Under the pieces are notes generated by a model. The model did not search any database, was not told the DNA's origin, and worked only from the letters and a program-made list of their open reading frames with translations. A stretch of DNA of 64,000 bases, from positions 558,001-622,000 of the forward strand of contig JASBNA010000006.1 of assembly GCA_038087015.1 (NCBI GenBank). The letters run 5' to 3'. This document shows positions 12,564 to 25,912 of the stretch, piece after piece. This stretch comes from Cerrena zonata (Eukaryota > Basidiomycota > Agaricomycetes > Polyporales > Cerrenaceae). Every line of letters starts with the position of its first letter. Position 1 is the stretch's first letter. The translations under genes and the position numbers were made by a program.

Positions 12564-13578
12564 TACGGATGAAGAAGGGGTAGTTTCAGCACAAAAGTCT
12601 CTTCTGTATATATGTTACACAGCGGTCGAGTTGTATTAGGAGAACACCAGACAGTCAAAATATAAATGATCTAGAAGTCTCCGCCAACAAGTTCCCAAAA
12701 CGTCTTTATTTGTCTCCAAAGCTCTAGCCAAACAAAGCACTAAAACAGGCAATTCCTCCACCAAATATAGTATTTTACCCGTCAGGGGCACAGCCGATCT
12801 ATATAAATTCCTCACCGTTTATAGGCTGGATATCATCGATGTTGCCGATGGTTTAGTGATTTTATGTAGATAACTTGAGAAAATCGATGGTCGATGAGGG
12901 ATGAGACTGATGGGTATATATATAAAGACCTCGAAACTCTGGAATGTTTTCACCATTTACCCCATGAATGTCCTATCCGTTACTGGCATGAGAAGCGTGA
13001 GGCATATGATAGTGTGGTCTGGATTTCTTCTGGGCTGCCCTGGTATATTCACCATGCAAAACTCATTCCATGCTCTCTTCCGAGTCGTACAAAAAGTTGT
13101 TATGGATATATAAGGTAGGTTGTTGGTTTAAAAAATTTCCAGATATACCATGCCATTGACGATATGGAGAATATCGATACTAACTATAAGTTATACAAGT
13201 CGTACAATAAGGATTTACAGTGTCAAGAAAAGGGGAGAACGAAGACCGGTCGCTAGCAAACCCGCTAAACTCAAATAAAAGGAACATATAAAGACATGAG
13301 CAATATCGTACAAGGTATCGTGCTCTCGTTGAGGATAGACTGAAGTATAAAACGCACTGACGAACATATGAAAGATGCGCATAGGGAGGGAAGATCATAG
13401 GTGCAGTCCGTAGAGAAAGAGGGAGTCCAGGGGCGAGGAGGGCTAGATGAGGGAACTCCTGCGTTTCGTGCACATAAGCCGCCGAAGAAGCAAGCAAATC
13501 AAGCTGTTGTATGCCAGTTCAAGTATCATCAAGGACACCAAGTCCATTATGAAGACTTACGACTGTATTGCAAGATTC
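12564..13578. other. Intergenic region, 1.0 kb
   Basis: AT-rich near 12600-12800 and again near 13100-13200. Short open frames occur on both strands but none shows a domain or splice support. It separates the unknown gene (start at 12563) from the 3' end of MAF1. Confidence 0.5.
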
Positions 13579-14669
13579 TCACATCGAAGAACTCAAACCC
13601 ATTGCTCTAGCACCAGCACCCACGGCACCATCCCATCCGAAGAACCTCTCCCCCGTAATCTTTTCCGGTGATGTAGTAAACGAATCATCGTCCATCCATG
13701 ATGCTATCCCCTTGCTTCTGGCCCAAACCGAGACAAAGAGTATTCTCTTCAACTTGCGATTCAAGAAGAACCAATGCGAGCTCCACAAGAGAGCACCTCT
13801 CCGCCTCATCCTTATGTGTGGAGACGAGGTTCTTTGCATATCAAGATCATCCGAGTCTGTGCTTGACGACGTACGTCCGCCGAGAGACCCTCGCCATGAA
13901 GGCCGACGAGGGACTTCGTCGACGTCGTAATCATCTAACTCGAATTGAGTCTCTTCCTCGTCGTCTGTAGAATTTTCGTCCCCAACAGACGCTACGTCGT
14001 CCTCATCGTCTGAGAAGTCGTTGGCGTGTGGGTCGAATTCTTGGTCAGGGGCGTATGAGTAGACCTCGCAGTCGGCGAGACCTATCACATCGTCGAGGGC
14101 ACGGTAGAGCGCCGGGTGTGTTCCGGTGACGGACTTGGGTGGGGAGCGAGGTGAGGGTTTGAAGTAGTCTCTAGGTGATGATGAAGTAGGTACTGAAGAA
14201 GGGAAGAAGTCTGCGGAAGAAGGTGGATAGGCAGAGTAGGTCCGTGGGGCTTGCATGCCTGCACGGTTAGGGAGACGCTAAGGGTTGTACTGAGCGAGTT
14301 GAGAACAGGAGCTCCGCTCTCCTCTCGATTGAAGTGTATAGGTCGAACATCAGAGAAGTCATGATCAGGGAAGGCGACGTTGAGAGTCGCTATCAGGAAG
14401 TAAAGCGTCTTGCGGGATTGTTGGTCTTTCATAGGCCCGAAGGGTGTCATGTCCGCCTCACGCTCGAGGTCTGCAATGAAGGACGGTATCGGCGGCGAGT
14501 TGGAGACTTCTTCATTGTATGCCGTCTCGAGCGTACGAAAGAGTCTCTTGTCTCGTTTGATGTTCTTGCAGCTGTAAGCCTCTATCCGACTGTGAACGGC
14601 ACATTCGGGGCCTTCGTGGGTAAGGGCTCGAGCGAGCTGTGAAAGCTCTGGGATCTCGATGTATTTCAT
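13579..14669 (-). CDS. MAF1: Maf1, repressor of RNA polymerase III
   Basis: Maf1 shuts down Pol III transcription on nutrient or stress signals, downstream of TOR and PKA. Exon 1 (14669-14291) begins MKYIEIPELSQLARALTHEG and holds the A box around IEAYSCKNIKRDKRLFRTLE, then FGPMKDQQSRKTLYFLIATL and NVAFPDHDFSDVRPIHF. Exon 2 (14258-13579) carries a Ser/Pro-rich linker, HPALYRALDDVIGLADCEVY with YSYAPDQEFDP, a long acidic insert, and the C-terminal box WFFLNRKLKRILF. Total about 352 residues. The only in-frame junction removes 32 nt (14259-14290), unusually short for this genome. The acidic insert and Ser-rich segments probably carry the phosphorylation sites known for the family (inference). 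Confidence 0.92.
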
Positions 14670-16598
14670 CTCTTATGTGACTCGGATGATGATGTGTTGT
14701 AATGAGTCAGAGTGGGCGTATGGCGTCGTCGTGAGATGTTGGAGTATTGAAGGTGGTGGACAGCGGGCAAGCGGCTTGTTCAATTCTGGGCGAAGCATTG
14801 CCTCGTTAACACGAACCCGCTTTGGGCCTGCTGCATGTATGTCTGCGCCCACGGGTACATTCACTCAAATCTCCTATCTCGAATACATTGGTCTTCGGAT
14901 GCTCACGCATGTTATGCACGTTCCCTCATAATCACTATAGCATTCGTGAACGGATGTCCGCAAGAAGAGCCCCTCGGCGGGAATGGTTCGGTTACACGGT
15001 TTTGGCGGGCGTTCAATACCTTCATGCTTATGAGATAAGATCTCATATACACCACTTCAAGTTGAATTGTTCAACGTTCAACGTTCAACAGCAATGAACG
15101 TTCGAATGGTTGGTCTTCTTCTCTCGTATCCGTTAGGACTTCTCGTCTGCGGAACTTATACTACTAGTTAGGCTCGTGACCAGCCATTTTGGTGCTTTGC
15201 AAGCTCACGTCTCCTGCCTTTTCAAGCTTGCGTTCGTGACTGGCCCTGCGAGTCTAACAATTAGTCTCAAAGCGTTCTTCCAAATCTGACTGTACCAATG
15301 CTCACAACAACTTAGAGTGTGCTGCCGGGCGAAGGTCTCCGGGAACCATCAAGAGGATTGGATGGTAACCTTCGACGTTCCCACCAGATGCTTCGGAGAG
15401 ACGTAAACAACTGGCGAACTTTGGAACATTGGAAACTCGTGCCCAAGTCCAGCCACATCTCTATCTGATCCTCAACTCGCTCTTGCTGTGCTCACTGTGC
15501 AGCTGTGCTCTCACTTGCTGCATGCTGCGCAGGATCCTGCCAGTATTGTATATCTTTCTGATATCCATAGTGTCTACTTACCACGATGCAATTACACTCT
15601 CGCCAGCAAAACAGTCCAGAGCGATTCCATTTGGCCCAATTCACACATTTCTTAATAATTGGCTCCCTCTATTCCTGATCGACATAGCTTGCCGTACTGC
15701 GCTTTACAATACGATCAGCGAGGCCCAAAATAAGGCGGTAGGCTCAAGTTCCCAGCGCGGTGATGCTCTTATTGTGGACATTCTTGTTCATTTATTGTAT
15801 TCTTATTATTTTTATTTGAGTCGTTGATATCCTAAAATGTCTCGCCGGAGGTGTAAAATTTCTACCAGAATTCTACGAGGAACGCAATACAACAGATCGG
15901 CCTTGTTTACAACACGTCTTGGACATCTTTCCCAGGCTCTGGATAACCCAAGTCCACTGTTTGGGTGGGGGGCGTCGTATGATGCTGGTACTTCCGCCGG
16001 CCTCAGACTAGACACTTCTTGTTCTGCAAAAGAGAAACTTAGAAAGGCGCATAAAACGTGTCACATCCTGTGGGGATTATCGATGGTCCGGTTGCTTCCA
16101 CTCTCCAGAACATAGAATGAGGCTATGTACGGGATATGTGGTGAACCAGTGCTCTACTCAATGTTAGAAAAGGGTGCGTCGTGTTTCAATTTTACAGCAG
16201 GTGTTTTTGGCGGAGTTAACAGGATTTTCAGCGGTTGGAAAGAAGGTGGAAGTCGAGAAATTTGTTTACGCCACATAGTTGAAAGGAACCACGTTGTCAA
16301 TGTTACAATCGATCTCCTATGTGATACTCGTGCGAGTGGCTCTGTGTATACATTATCGATCTTGCCGTGGTCACCTTGCGCACTATTATGCATGCGATCT
16401 GCGTCGTGTTCATCGCATTGCAGTTCCGCCTTATTTGGGAGAACAATGAAAGGCGGTGCGTTGTATTTCTCACATGTACGAGCATGCGTAATCAATATTT
16501 GGTTCACGATCATTGACCGCTAATTATAAAAGTGCTTGTTTAATTCAGAGTCTTTCAGAAACCACCGTCGCCACCTTCGTCAAATATCAAGTACAACT
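14670..16598. other. Intergenic region, 1.9 kb
   Basis: No convincing gene. A Leu/Cys-rich open stretch on the plus strand around 15430-15827 has no splice support or known domain. A short tandem repeat sits at 15070-15089. Weak hairpin-like sequence near 15330-15380 (GGGAACCATC against GATGGTAACC) could be a terminator-like or random element. Confidence 0.5.
15070..15089. repeat. Short tandem repeat, unit TTCAACG, nearly three copies
   Basis: Two full copies of TTCAACG and a third partial copy in a row, preceded at 15061-15066 by GTTGAA, so the block can also fold back on itself. Too short to be more than a microsatellite-like feature. Confidence 0.6.
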
Positions 16599-18521
16599 AT
16601 GCCAAAGGAACCTATGCTCATTGATAATATTACAGTGAACGACTCGGGGGACGGTCATGGAGAACGAAGACCTGGTCTATTTACCGACATACTCAAGAAT
16701 TCACCGGGTAGTGCTGCCTCGTTACTGAAGAGGTTTCACAAACAGAAGCATTCAAAGCGATTTCACCTGGCTGCGGAAGTTGCTGCGTGTGGTTATGAGG
16801 CTCAGTCCGAGTCCTCTCCAAACCCAAATGACCAAATGGACAAGTTTCTTTCAAGCAAGTTACCTGTCGTCCTCATCGAGATCGCTAGTGAATCTTCTTT
16901 GTACAAATGGTGGGGGGAAGATGATGATATTACGGCAAGCTTTTCGGTGTTAAATACTTTGTGTCAAAGAAACTCATATTTCTGTTGAATATGTAGGTTT
17001 ATGCATCAAACATCATCTCTGCTCTGGCAGGGTGTGTCGGGTATCTTCAAAAACTTCACTGGTCTTATCATGCTCACTATACGGACTTACCTTGCTTGAG
17101 AGAGTTGGTGGATGCTAGCGAAAAACTCTGGACGACATTGTGGAACAAACGAAAACTTCTGTTTCCATTTCCTGAAGAAATCGACGCGATGGGGCTCAGA
17201 GCCCGTAGTTCACCCTGGCTGTCTCAGCCATCCTCTCGTTCAAATGGCAAGGTTTCTGAATCATGTGAAATCGAGGCACACCATGGGGCCACATAACAGG
17301 TATGTAGCACAGCTTGCGATCAACTTTACGTAGTCGTTCAACATAACTTTCCTAGTGATGGCTCTCCAGCATACGTCACACACCTCGGCCATCTCATGTT
17401 TTATATTTGGCTGTCCGCCCCTATCGGCGAAGGCCTTAAACGCTCTGGCGACCTTTGTGTCGCACCTAGACGAAAGTATAATTGACCATGAGGACTTATT
17501 CAATACAGCACTCGTCGAGGATAACCGTGTAGAGGATTTCGCAGATGCGATCGGATTCCTATTCATGGAAGACAACTGTGATCCTGAAGGTCGATTCAGT
17601 CTACTTCTTGTTCACCATTGTGCCGTTCACTTCTGCAAAGAATTCACCGAACTAGAGAAGGAACGATTTGAAGACGGGCGGATAACAGCGATGCACCGTG
17701 TCGGGTACATGTGCCAAAGACTATTTTGTATGCCTGACAGCGACGACCTCGTAGCTGAGATAGTGAAGGGACTTTATATCGTTAGGTAAATTGTTTAAAT
17801 ATTCATCTGCACAAATTTGATTACCATCATCGTTCGTAGAGATACGATACACATGGGGGACATATCTCCCGAGTCTGTTGGACCCTTCTTCGAAGAACTG
17901 CAATATTTTGAAATCACAGCCAAGGTGTACGCCTTGTGCGCGGCTCAGGGACATCATGAACATATCGGTAAATTCTCAGTTCATATAGACTATCGTTCCT
18001 CTCTTCACAATTTAACAGATCTTCTCATCAATGTGGCTCAGTCATACATGGCCGTCCACCACTTCTATCTCCAGAAAACCAGAGATCTTGAAGCCGCACA
18101 TGCCATGAAACGAGCAGTATCGCGTCTTTGGAGACCCATCCTAGAAGAACTTCAATCTATGCCGCTCGACGATGAAGGCCTGGTTGCCCGCGCGAAGGAG
18201 AGTTGGGTTCGTTTCGGGTCATGTGCAGGACTACGCCCGGAAAAGTACGATCCTATAGAAGAGGAAGCTATAAGTATGCATGAAGCACGACATGTACCCT
18301 ATAAACGATGTCAGTGGCGCGATTGTTATTGTACGTATCATCAGCCAGAGCACTCGATGCGGGTATGCAAGGGTTGTTGGAAGAGTCGATATTGTAGCAA
18401 GAAGTGTCAGAAAAGGTGTGTAGTCAGTACCGGGGTAAAGAAATGCACTGATGTCTATGTGGATAGTGACTGGAGGTTGGGCGGCCACCGTACATGGTGT
18501 CACCCCCGAACTTCAAGTTAA
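16599..18521 (+). pseudogene. MYND zinc-finger protein with two frame breaks
   Basis: Long Agaricomycete-type protein with a C-terminal MYND finger, a Zn-binding module for protein contacts. ATG at 16599 (MPKEPMLIDNITVN). Exon 1 ends in a GC donor (intron 16935-16996). Conserved blocks follow: KLLFPFPEEIDAMGLRARSS, HPLVQMARFLNHVKSRHTMG, GHLMFYIWLSAPIGE, FVSHLDESIIDHEDLFNTAL, YFEITAKVYALCAAQGHHEH, and the finger with CQWRDCYC, MRVCKGCWKSRYCSKKCQK and GGHRTWC split by an intron. Two +1 breaks interrupt the frame: one near 17228 (CC) between SSPWLS and HPLVQM, one near 17433 (GG/CC) between LSAPIGE and ALNALATFV. No intron repairs either. Everything else is intact, so it is either a young pseudogene or a gene with two assembly errors. 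Confidence 0.75.
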
Positions 18522-18705
18522 CGCTGCTAACATTGCTCGACATTTGGGTAACTAGTGATATGTACCAACCCCTTCACTTGATGTATCACCGAGTACTCGA
18601 TCATTTGAATTCCGTACACTCTTCGTTACGTCAGTTAGCGGACTAGTACTACATTGTATACCTTATCATCATAATATTAACTATTTAGCGTTCCGAGGAT
18701 TTGAT

Positions 18706-21700
18706 CTATAGCTTCCTCTGAGAAAGTCGCAGTAGCATATCCCTGTCCCCGTCCTGCATGACCATTGCACGGAATCTACTTCGGTCGTTCTGGATAAGAT
18801 CCCTGGGGCTTCCTATTTCGACCTACACCAAACAGTCAGTAAATGCGGTCCGTTACAAGTTTATCACGATACGTACGATACGCCCGGCATCCAAAACGAT
18901 CTAAGAAATTGTTAAGGATATCATAATCATTTGCTAGACTCCAAGTACTCACAATCTTGTCTGAATCCATGATGGTGTGTAGACGATGTGCAACAGTTAT
19001 GACTGATACGTCAGATTCCAAGGTTTGACGAAGTGAGTTTTGGATTATTGAATCTGTATTGGTGTCTAATATCTTTTTCAATAATGCGCCGAAACTCGAG
19101 ATACGAGTAATTTACCAATCGCAGATGTTGCTTTGAGAAGGTTGAAATCAGCATCGCGTTACTGATACGACCATGAAATTCATCGACCTACCTTCATCCA
19201 ATATGACTAGCTTACTCCTTCGCAGCAAAGCACGGGCGAGTGCGATGATTTGTCTTTGACCAACAGACAAGTTGGTTCCGCCCCCAGATATCACACTATC
19301 GAGAGTGATTCTTGCTGTCTCGGTAGAATCATCTTGTAGAGAAGATAGACCACTCGACTGTAACACGTCAAACAGTTCAGCGTCGTCGTACTGAGAGAAC
19401 GGGTCTAAGTTCTGTCTTAATGTGCCATGAAGTAGCTCGGGCTAATGAGAAAAGTACACGTTCAGATATTTCCTGGTGACGAAAAGTTCAACATACCACT
19501 TGAGGAATAACTGTTATTTTGGAACGTAAAGTGTTGGGCGAGATCGAATGAGTCGCAACGCCGTCGAAATACACTTCTCCATCTGTAGGGATACATTGAA
19601 GAAGCGAAAGGACCAAGGAGCTCTGAGGAAATAGGATAAGTGGATGATTTTATTTGATATGAACATGGTGTTATGACCTTTCCACTGCCAGTACGACCAA
19701 CCAACGCGACACGTTCTCCTGCGTTGACCCGGAAAGATATCCCTTTCAAAACGAGAGGTCCGTTCGAAGAGTAACGCGCGGAGAGATTCTCAACGATGAG
19801 ATCACCGGTTGTTGGCCAATATGCAGGTGGCGCGGACTTCGCTTCGGTGGGTTCCTGTTCGATGCGAGTGAATTTATCGATACGCTCCAAACTGATGTAA
19901 CAGATAAGTCAAGTATTGAGCTTGTCTGTATCGAGAGATATACCTGTTGCCTGTTTAGAACATCAGCGAGTGTTACGAATACTTCACCAAAAAAACGGAC
20001 TTACATTCCAGTTCGACATCGTTGAACACTCTAACCCACCAAAAGAGGAGGCCGCACCAACTTACTAATTTTGTTGGGGATCTTGTAAGAAACAGCATCG
20101 TAAATCCGCCAATAATTGTACATACCAGCCAGAGTGAGTGAGAATCCGGATGCCGATGCATCCGCGCGGCCACCATAGAGAAGATATGTTGCTAAACTAG
20201 CAACAAACAATGCCCCAACAATGTCGATACGGACAGTAATCCACCTGTATCGGGTTAGCAGGACCACATGAATAAAGAAGAGATACAAACTTGTTGAGAT
20301 TCGAGGATGTACGTGCCGCTCTAGAGTATTGATCTATCAGGCGATGAAGGTCCGATTTATAGATTCTTTCAACACCATATGCACGAATAGAGACTATAAA
20401 CACAATTAGCATCAGGGTTCAAGATAGTTTTATCGCCTCACCTAGTCCGGAAATTGCTGTAGCCAGATGTTTTACCACATTGGACCTCGTGATGCTGGTT
20501 TCGCGTTTAAGGGGTAGTTGTGCCTTCATGTACGCCTGGCCAACGGCAATACCGAGTGCGCCAATAAAAAGCCCTTGTAGAGCGAACGATGGGGTAACAA
20601 TCAATATCGCAGTGAACCTGAACACCATTTGCATCGAGCAGCCGAACAGACTGGAGAAATAGCTAGCCAATGGACCGTCCACTGTTTTCCAGGTAAATGT
20701 GTAAATACGAGAAAATGAGGCTGAGACTGCATGCTCACCTGCTTGTATATCTTGAGTGAATCGAACAATGATACGGGAAGTTGGAGTTGTGTCCAGCCAA
20801 CTGTGAATACGCCTGAGTGATTGATAACGAATGGGAAAGAATGGATTTCATACCGCCAGGTCGTCCCGAGAACAGACTGGACCAATATGTCATGTATTTT
20901 TCTGGATGCTCTGATGCTACCAAACAGGAAAATGACGAATGCTGAGGTAGTGAGAGTTACTGAGCCAAGTGAAAACAACAGGTAGAACCCAAGATAGCTA
21001 GTATATGATTTGAATTCATGTTCAACAGAACCAAGTTAACAACTTACTACAGGACCGGGATTTCAGATGGAGGGTGCAGGTCATATTGTTTAGTCCAAAG
21101 ACTCAAAGACCAAGTCTCCATGACGCCGCAAAATTGCCCGACTGATTCGATCGTCAAGATGGACGTGGCAAAGACAATACTGCCTACGACTCCACTGATG
21201 TTTCCAAAGAACAATTTCACTAGAAAGGGTTGGCCGGTGTCTCGGAGATTGAGAGAAAATGATAACGTACATGCGGAGATTCTAACATGTCCGATCTCAA
21301 CTTCTTCGTCTGCAACCAATTGGCCTGTGACTTGGATCTTCTCCATACTTAAAAAGGAGTTCTCGTGAACTTGTGGGGTGGGATCTTCTTCAACTGGTTC
21401 TGGCACGATAGCTACTTTATCTATCTTTTTCTTTGTGATATTGCCAGACAAATCTAGGAAAGTAATTGACGAGGCCGCGTGGCTAAGGAGGCTGATTTTG
21501 TGGGTCTGTCAAGGCCTTTTAGTACCTTTTTTCTTGTCCAGCTATAAATTCAACGTACCACAAGAATGATAGTACGACCCAACATGAGATCACCACCAAA
21601 ACACTTTTCGGCGATCCAACGTGTTGTTCGCACATCGAGAGCCGCAAAAACCTACACCGAGTGTAAGCGGAAAGAAACCTTCTGTATTATTTCAGCTTAC

Positions 21701-24700
21701 ATCGTCCAAGAGTAATATCTGTGCACTCGAATACACTAGCCGAGCGAGAGAAACACGGGCCTGGTAAAGATTATATCGTCAATTTTAACGTCACCAGAAG
21801 GAAAAGTGTCGGTACCTTCTGACCTCCACTGCGATTTACATCAGCGTTTTCAATTTGGGAAATGTGTTTGATTAAGTGATGCGTACCTCAGTGTAACTCC
21901 TTTCTCGCCAACTTCAGGTTTGGTCTCCAGCGTCAAGGTAGTCCAAATCCTCTTGCAAACAACACTGTTCGATGACTTGAAGAAATTGGAATTAGTCTCT
22001 TACGAAAAGAGGATGTAGTTAACATTAATCAAGTACCTGTGCGGTAACGTTCTTCGTTATATTGTTCCGCGAATAGAATGTTGTTCTAGATGACCTTTAT
22101 TCGTAAAGTAGTCGGTAGATTGAAATGTCACAACTCACGCGGATAGTATCACCTGAAAATCCAAGGTTCCTGTGCATGGTAGGCAACCCCATCGGCCCGG
22201 GGCAGGTTGACCTTGGAATTGTCACTTAAGGGGATACGGTGCATTTCACCTGAAACTTATATTAGATTCATTCAGTTCGAAGTCAGGCGCCTTACCCAGC
22301 AAAGCCATTAATAGTGAGGTCTTTCCGCAGCCTGTAGGTCCAGTAATTAGATGGACCTGATTGCGCTCAAATGTGATCACATCTGGCACATCCAGCGAAA
22401 AGGAGCTAGGTGTGTTGTCTGCTTCGTCAGCCGTCCATGTGAATCTGGACGCATGAATTGTTAGATCATCTTCTGGGACGTCCTCTGTGTCCACGTTTGT
22501 CGTAGAATAAGTATCGAGTAGTTCCGTCTAGGACAGATTCAATAGGTGAAAATCTTGCGTAGAAATATAAAGGCTTTACCCCATGGATGAAGTCATTGAT
22601 TCGGTCCAACGATACCTTGGCTGAAATGATGAGTCAGTACCAGCATGTTAAGGTAAGATATGGCATAATAAGCACCTGTTACGATTGAGGGTACCATTTG
22701 GAAGAAACTCTCCAGTCTGTCGCCCAACATTTCCAATACTATTCGCCGTGAACATTAATATAACGTAAGGCCTAGGAAGAGAACGAATCAACGCACCTAC
22801 GAGAGAAGAGAATACCATTGATGCTATAAATATAGACATGTCAACAGACATGCCCATTATGAGTGATAGATATTTCAACGAACCGGTGAATTCTCTCTTC
22901 AGCACAACAGCCTGCATGAAACAAGCTTAAGCTTGGGCAGTCATAGAAAGCAGTTCGACGTACATGAACAAAGAAGATAAAGATGGTCACTGAAAACCGG
23001 ACCAAGAAGCTTCGCAAGGTCAGGTTCATCTTCGGAGAGCGGCAATAGTAGAAAACATACTTCAGGGACCCATTGAGGCTCCGCAAGAATTTCAACTCCC
23101 GGACGAGCTTCAATTCCTCCACCCGCTTTTGGTCGATCTGTTCGCTCATCTTCTGCTCCCAACCGAAAAGTTTGACCATTCGGATCACACTGATTGCTGT
23201 GATATTGGTTAGTGTCAGAAAGAGTACAATATATGTATGCAACCCACCATCAGTAGTGCTTTGTACACGAGCATCGCTCTGTTATGAATAAGTAAAAGTA
23301 GACATTTAGGTATTTGAATACCAACCTTTTTCATCTTCTCGATTTGCACAGAATGGATCCGTGTAGAAAAGTAGCCTGGGACGGTAACAGCCACAACCAT
23401 CAAGACTGCACCCGGAATAACACTAGAGAAACACTCAATGCGTGAATGGCTGACAGTAGATTGAGATAATACCTTGTGCCTAGAATTTTGAAGAGGAAGT
23501 AGATACTCAATGCAACCTGCATCGGACAAAAGAAGACTGTAGAACATGTAAGTTGTCAATGTGGCTAACACAATTGTGAAGTCAAGGGATTTACTAACAG
23601 ATTTCCAAGAAGTCTTTCCCTCTCTCTAGGTTGTCCATGTCGCCAGTCATCAAATTGAGAAGCTTTCCGAGAGAACTACTACTCTTGGATGTCGTATTTC
23701 CATCGCCCTCATCGTTACCACCAGGAAAGTAACATCTGCTTTGACTCGCATACGCAGAGTGTGCTCGAATATGAGCTGAGTGAGAAGGGCCTGGTACTGA
23801 ACACGAGACCTCGACTGTACCAATCACGTTGAGTATACATCGAAAGAACAGAGATACGAAATACGAACGGCAATGAAAGAGTACCATTGCGCAATAATGC
23901 TAGCCATCGTGGGTCCGAGAAAGAGCCATAGAATCCAGACCCAAGGGCGAACGAAAGATTCTTCAATTGGATCTTCAAGATAGCTGCAGACCCAAATAAT
24001 GATCAGTGGCCAGTAGGCTAGAAGCTTTAAAATGTCGACATGCCTTAGAAGTCTTTTCAGACCATAAGGCGCTATGAAAGACGAGAGTCCCTTGATAATA
24101 GCCTTGAATAATGATCAATATAGGACATAGTAATATTGCAACATACTCGGAAGACAAGAAGGATGGTCATTTCACTATATGTCCTGCCTGAATGTACGGA
24201 CAGATTTAGTAACGGACAAGGTCCCCTTGTCTGCACAATGCACTCACGGAAGATCTTTAGCAAACTCCAAAAGAGATGCTGCTTATTCTTGGACTGTAAT
24301 GGATCTAGAATCTTTGTGATTCATACGTCAAATCCAAAGCATATTCATATCAAAACAGAAACGAACTACCTTGAAGCCAGGGTCGACGAGGTTCTTCGTC
24401 CCGTCTTCGTCAGGCAAAGGGGCAAGATCATCTATGGTGAGATGTTGCACACGCCATGCCTTGAAGATGACGCTGTCCATGAACGCGTACGATAGGAAAG
24501 ATATAAGTGATGTTGTCTGCTCAGGGTTTATGACAGGCATCGGGTTCTACAAGTGAATTCGCGTCACGAGAATCTCAGAGTAATCTGTAAGTAAACCTAC
24601 CTTAGGATCGAATGGTATGTACTTTCGGGGGACAAACAGAGGTACGACAATCGCAGCGAAGGAAAGCAAGCCAATTTTTAGCCAGACCAACCAGCCTTCT

Positions 24701-25390
24701 CGACTATCCTCAGGTGTCAGAGTGTATGTCGCCAGAGGCCATATATCGCGATACGCAAAGGTCGTCCATGTAATCAACAATACCGAGGAGAGATGCAATT
24801 CAACCACCTTCACATGACGAGTGACGAATACGACTGCTGTTGCCAGCACGAGAGTATACATCTATCAGGAATATTGACGTCAGCTGCAGAAAATCCCGAG
24901 ATAATGTTTCATACAAATGTAATTGAAAGGCCAGCGTGAATAGTAGAATACGAAAAAGAAGGAATCTGCCAGGTAGATATTGTCGTATACAACGAGGCCA
25001 CAGACAGAGCAAGGCACAAGACAACTCGCGTTAGTTTGAATAACAAAATGGTCGTTCCTCCATTGGTATCGACTAGACGTTGAGAGAACGATTTCGAAAC
25101 GTTCAGTTGCTCTCCGTCCAGTTCTAGTCCAGACCCATTCGTGTCGAGCCTTCTGTTGGCAAACTTCGTCACAAATACCTGAAGCAGGAGAGTAACACAA
25201 GATAATCCAGCAGCAACAGTCGGAATGCTAAGGGTCTCGCTGACATGTCAGAAAGAGCGTTAAGTAGTTGAAGTCTTCGGAGTCGTAAGTAAACTCACGT
25301 AGAATATTGGGTTTCGCTCGTCACATCCCGCCAAAGCCCGAGTATGCTCATTACCTGCTTCGTCAGTAAGACAGACGTTGACGTTTCCAT
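18706..25390 (-). CDS. ABCC-family (MRP/Ycf1-like) ABC transporter, with frame breaks in NBD1
   Basis: Full-size exporter, TMD0-like N-terminus plus TMD1-NBD1-TMD2-NBD2, about 1,600 residues over some 35 exons, expected in plasma or vacuolar membrane and exporting conjugated or toxic compounds (substrate unknown). Start METSTSVLLTKQVMS at 25390. TMD1 includes SFIAPYGLKRLL and VRPWVWILWLFLGP. NBD1: Walker A GPTGCGKTS, signature SGGQKARVSLARLVYS, Walker B ILLLDDVFAALD with Asp in place of the catalytic Glu, as usual for ABCC NBD1. NBD2: Walker A GRTGSGKSS, signature LSVGQRQIIALARALL, Walker B LVILDEATSAID, switch His in TVAHRLHTIMDSD. Stop at 18706. Two +1 breaks fall in NBD1: near 22152 (PWIF/DTIR) and 21917 (GDQT/EVGEK). 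A third spot at 23728 is a -1 break or a 50-nt intron. A GC-AG intron is likely at 23984-24043. Confidence 0.88.
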
Positions 25391-25912
25391 GCTAAGACCG
25401 TATCCAGAGTCGGTGGACGGTGTCTGTACCAACGCGTGCAAGTGGAGAATGATGTCCTGCAATCAGTTTAGCGCATTCTGCTGCGAACTTATACATAGCG
25501 AACTCAATTCTGCATCGGCACCGAGGCATCCCAAGTCATGGTCATTTGTCACTGATAAGGAGTTTTGCACACACGACATTCGCATGGGAATTGGTTGACG
25601 TCTTGTTGCATGTCGACAACATGCAAGCGACATATAGCAATCCGAGTCACCAACCAACGAGTGTACTTTCATGTTCCGGGACCAGTGACCCAAGAGGAGG
25701 AAGACAATGTGCGAAGTTCAAGTTTGCTTCCAAGCGCCTTTTCGTAATGTCCGGATTCAGAGGGATGACTTCCTAGTAAGGCAATTATTCCTTGACTTTG
25801 ATATGTTTTCAACAGTATGGCGATTGTAACATAAGTACATTAAGTGATATACAAAGGTTCATATATAATCAAGATATAATACAGGTATAACAGAAGAACG
25901 GATCAAGCCTTG

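Noticed and set aside
15429..15827. Leu/Cys-rich 132-codon open frame
   Set aside because: It starts without promoter-like context, lacks introns and matches no family; composition fits chance in C/T-rich DNA.
24141..24150. A further frame break in ABCC TMD1 at the VFR/AIIKG junction
   Set aside because: Rechecking the minus strand showed CCGA directly followed by GTATGT, so the exon ends in phase 0 and joins cleanly.
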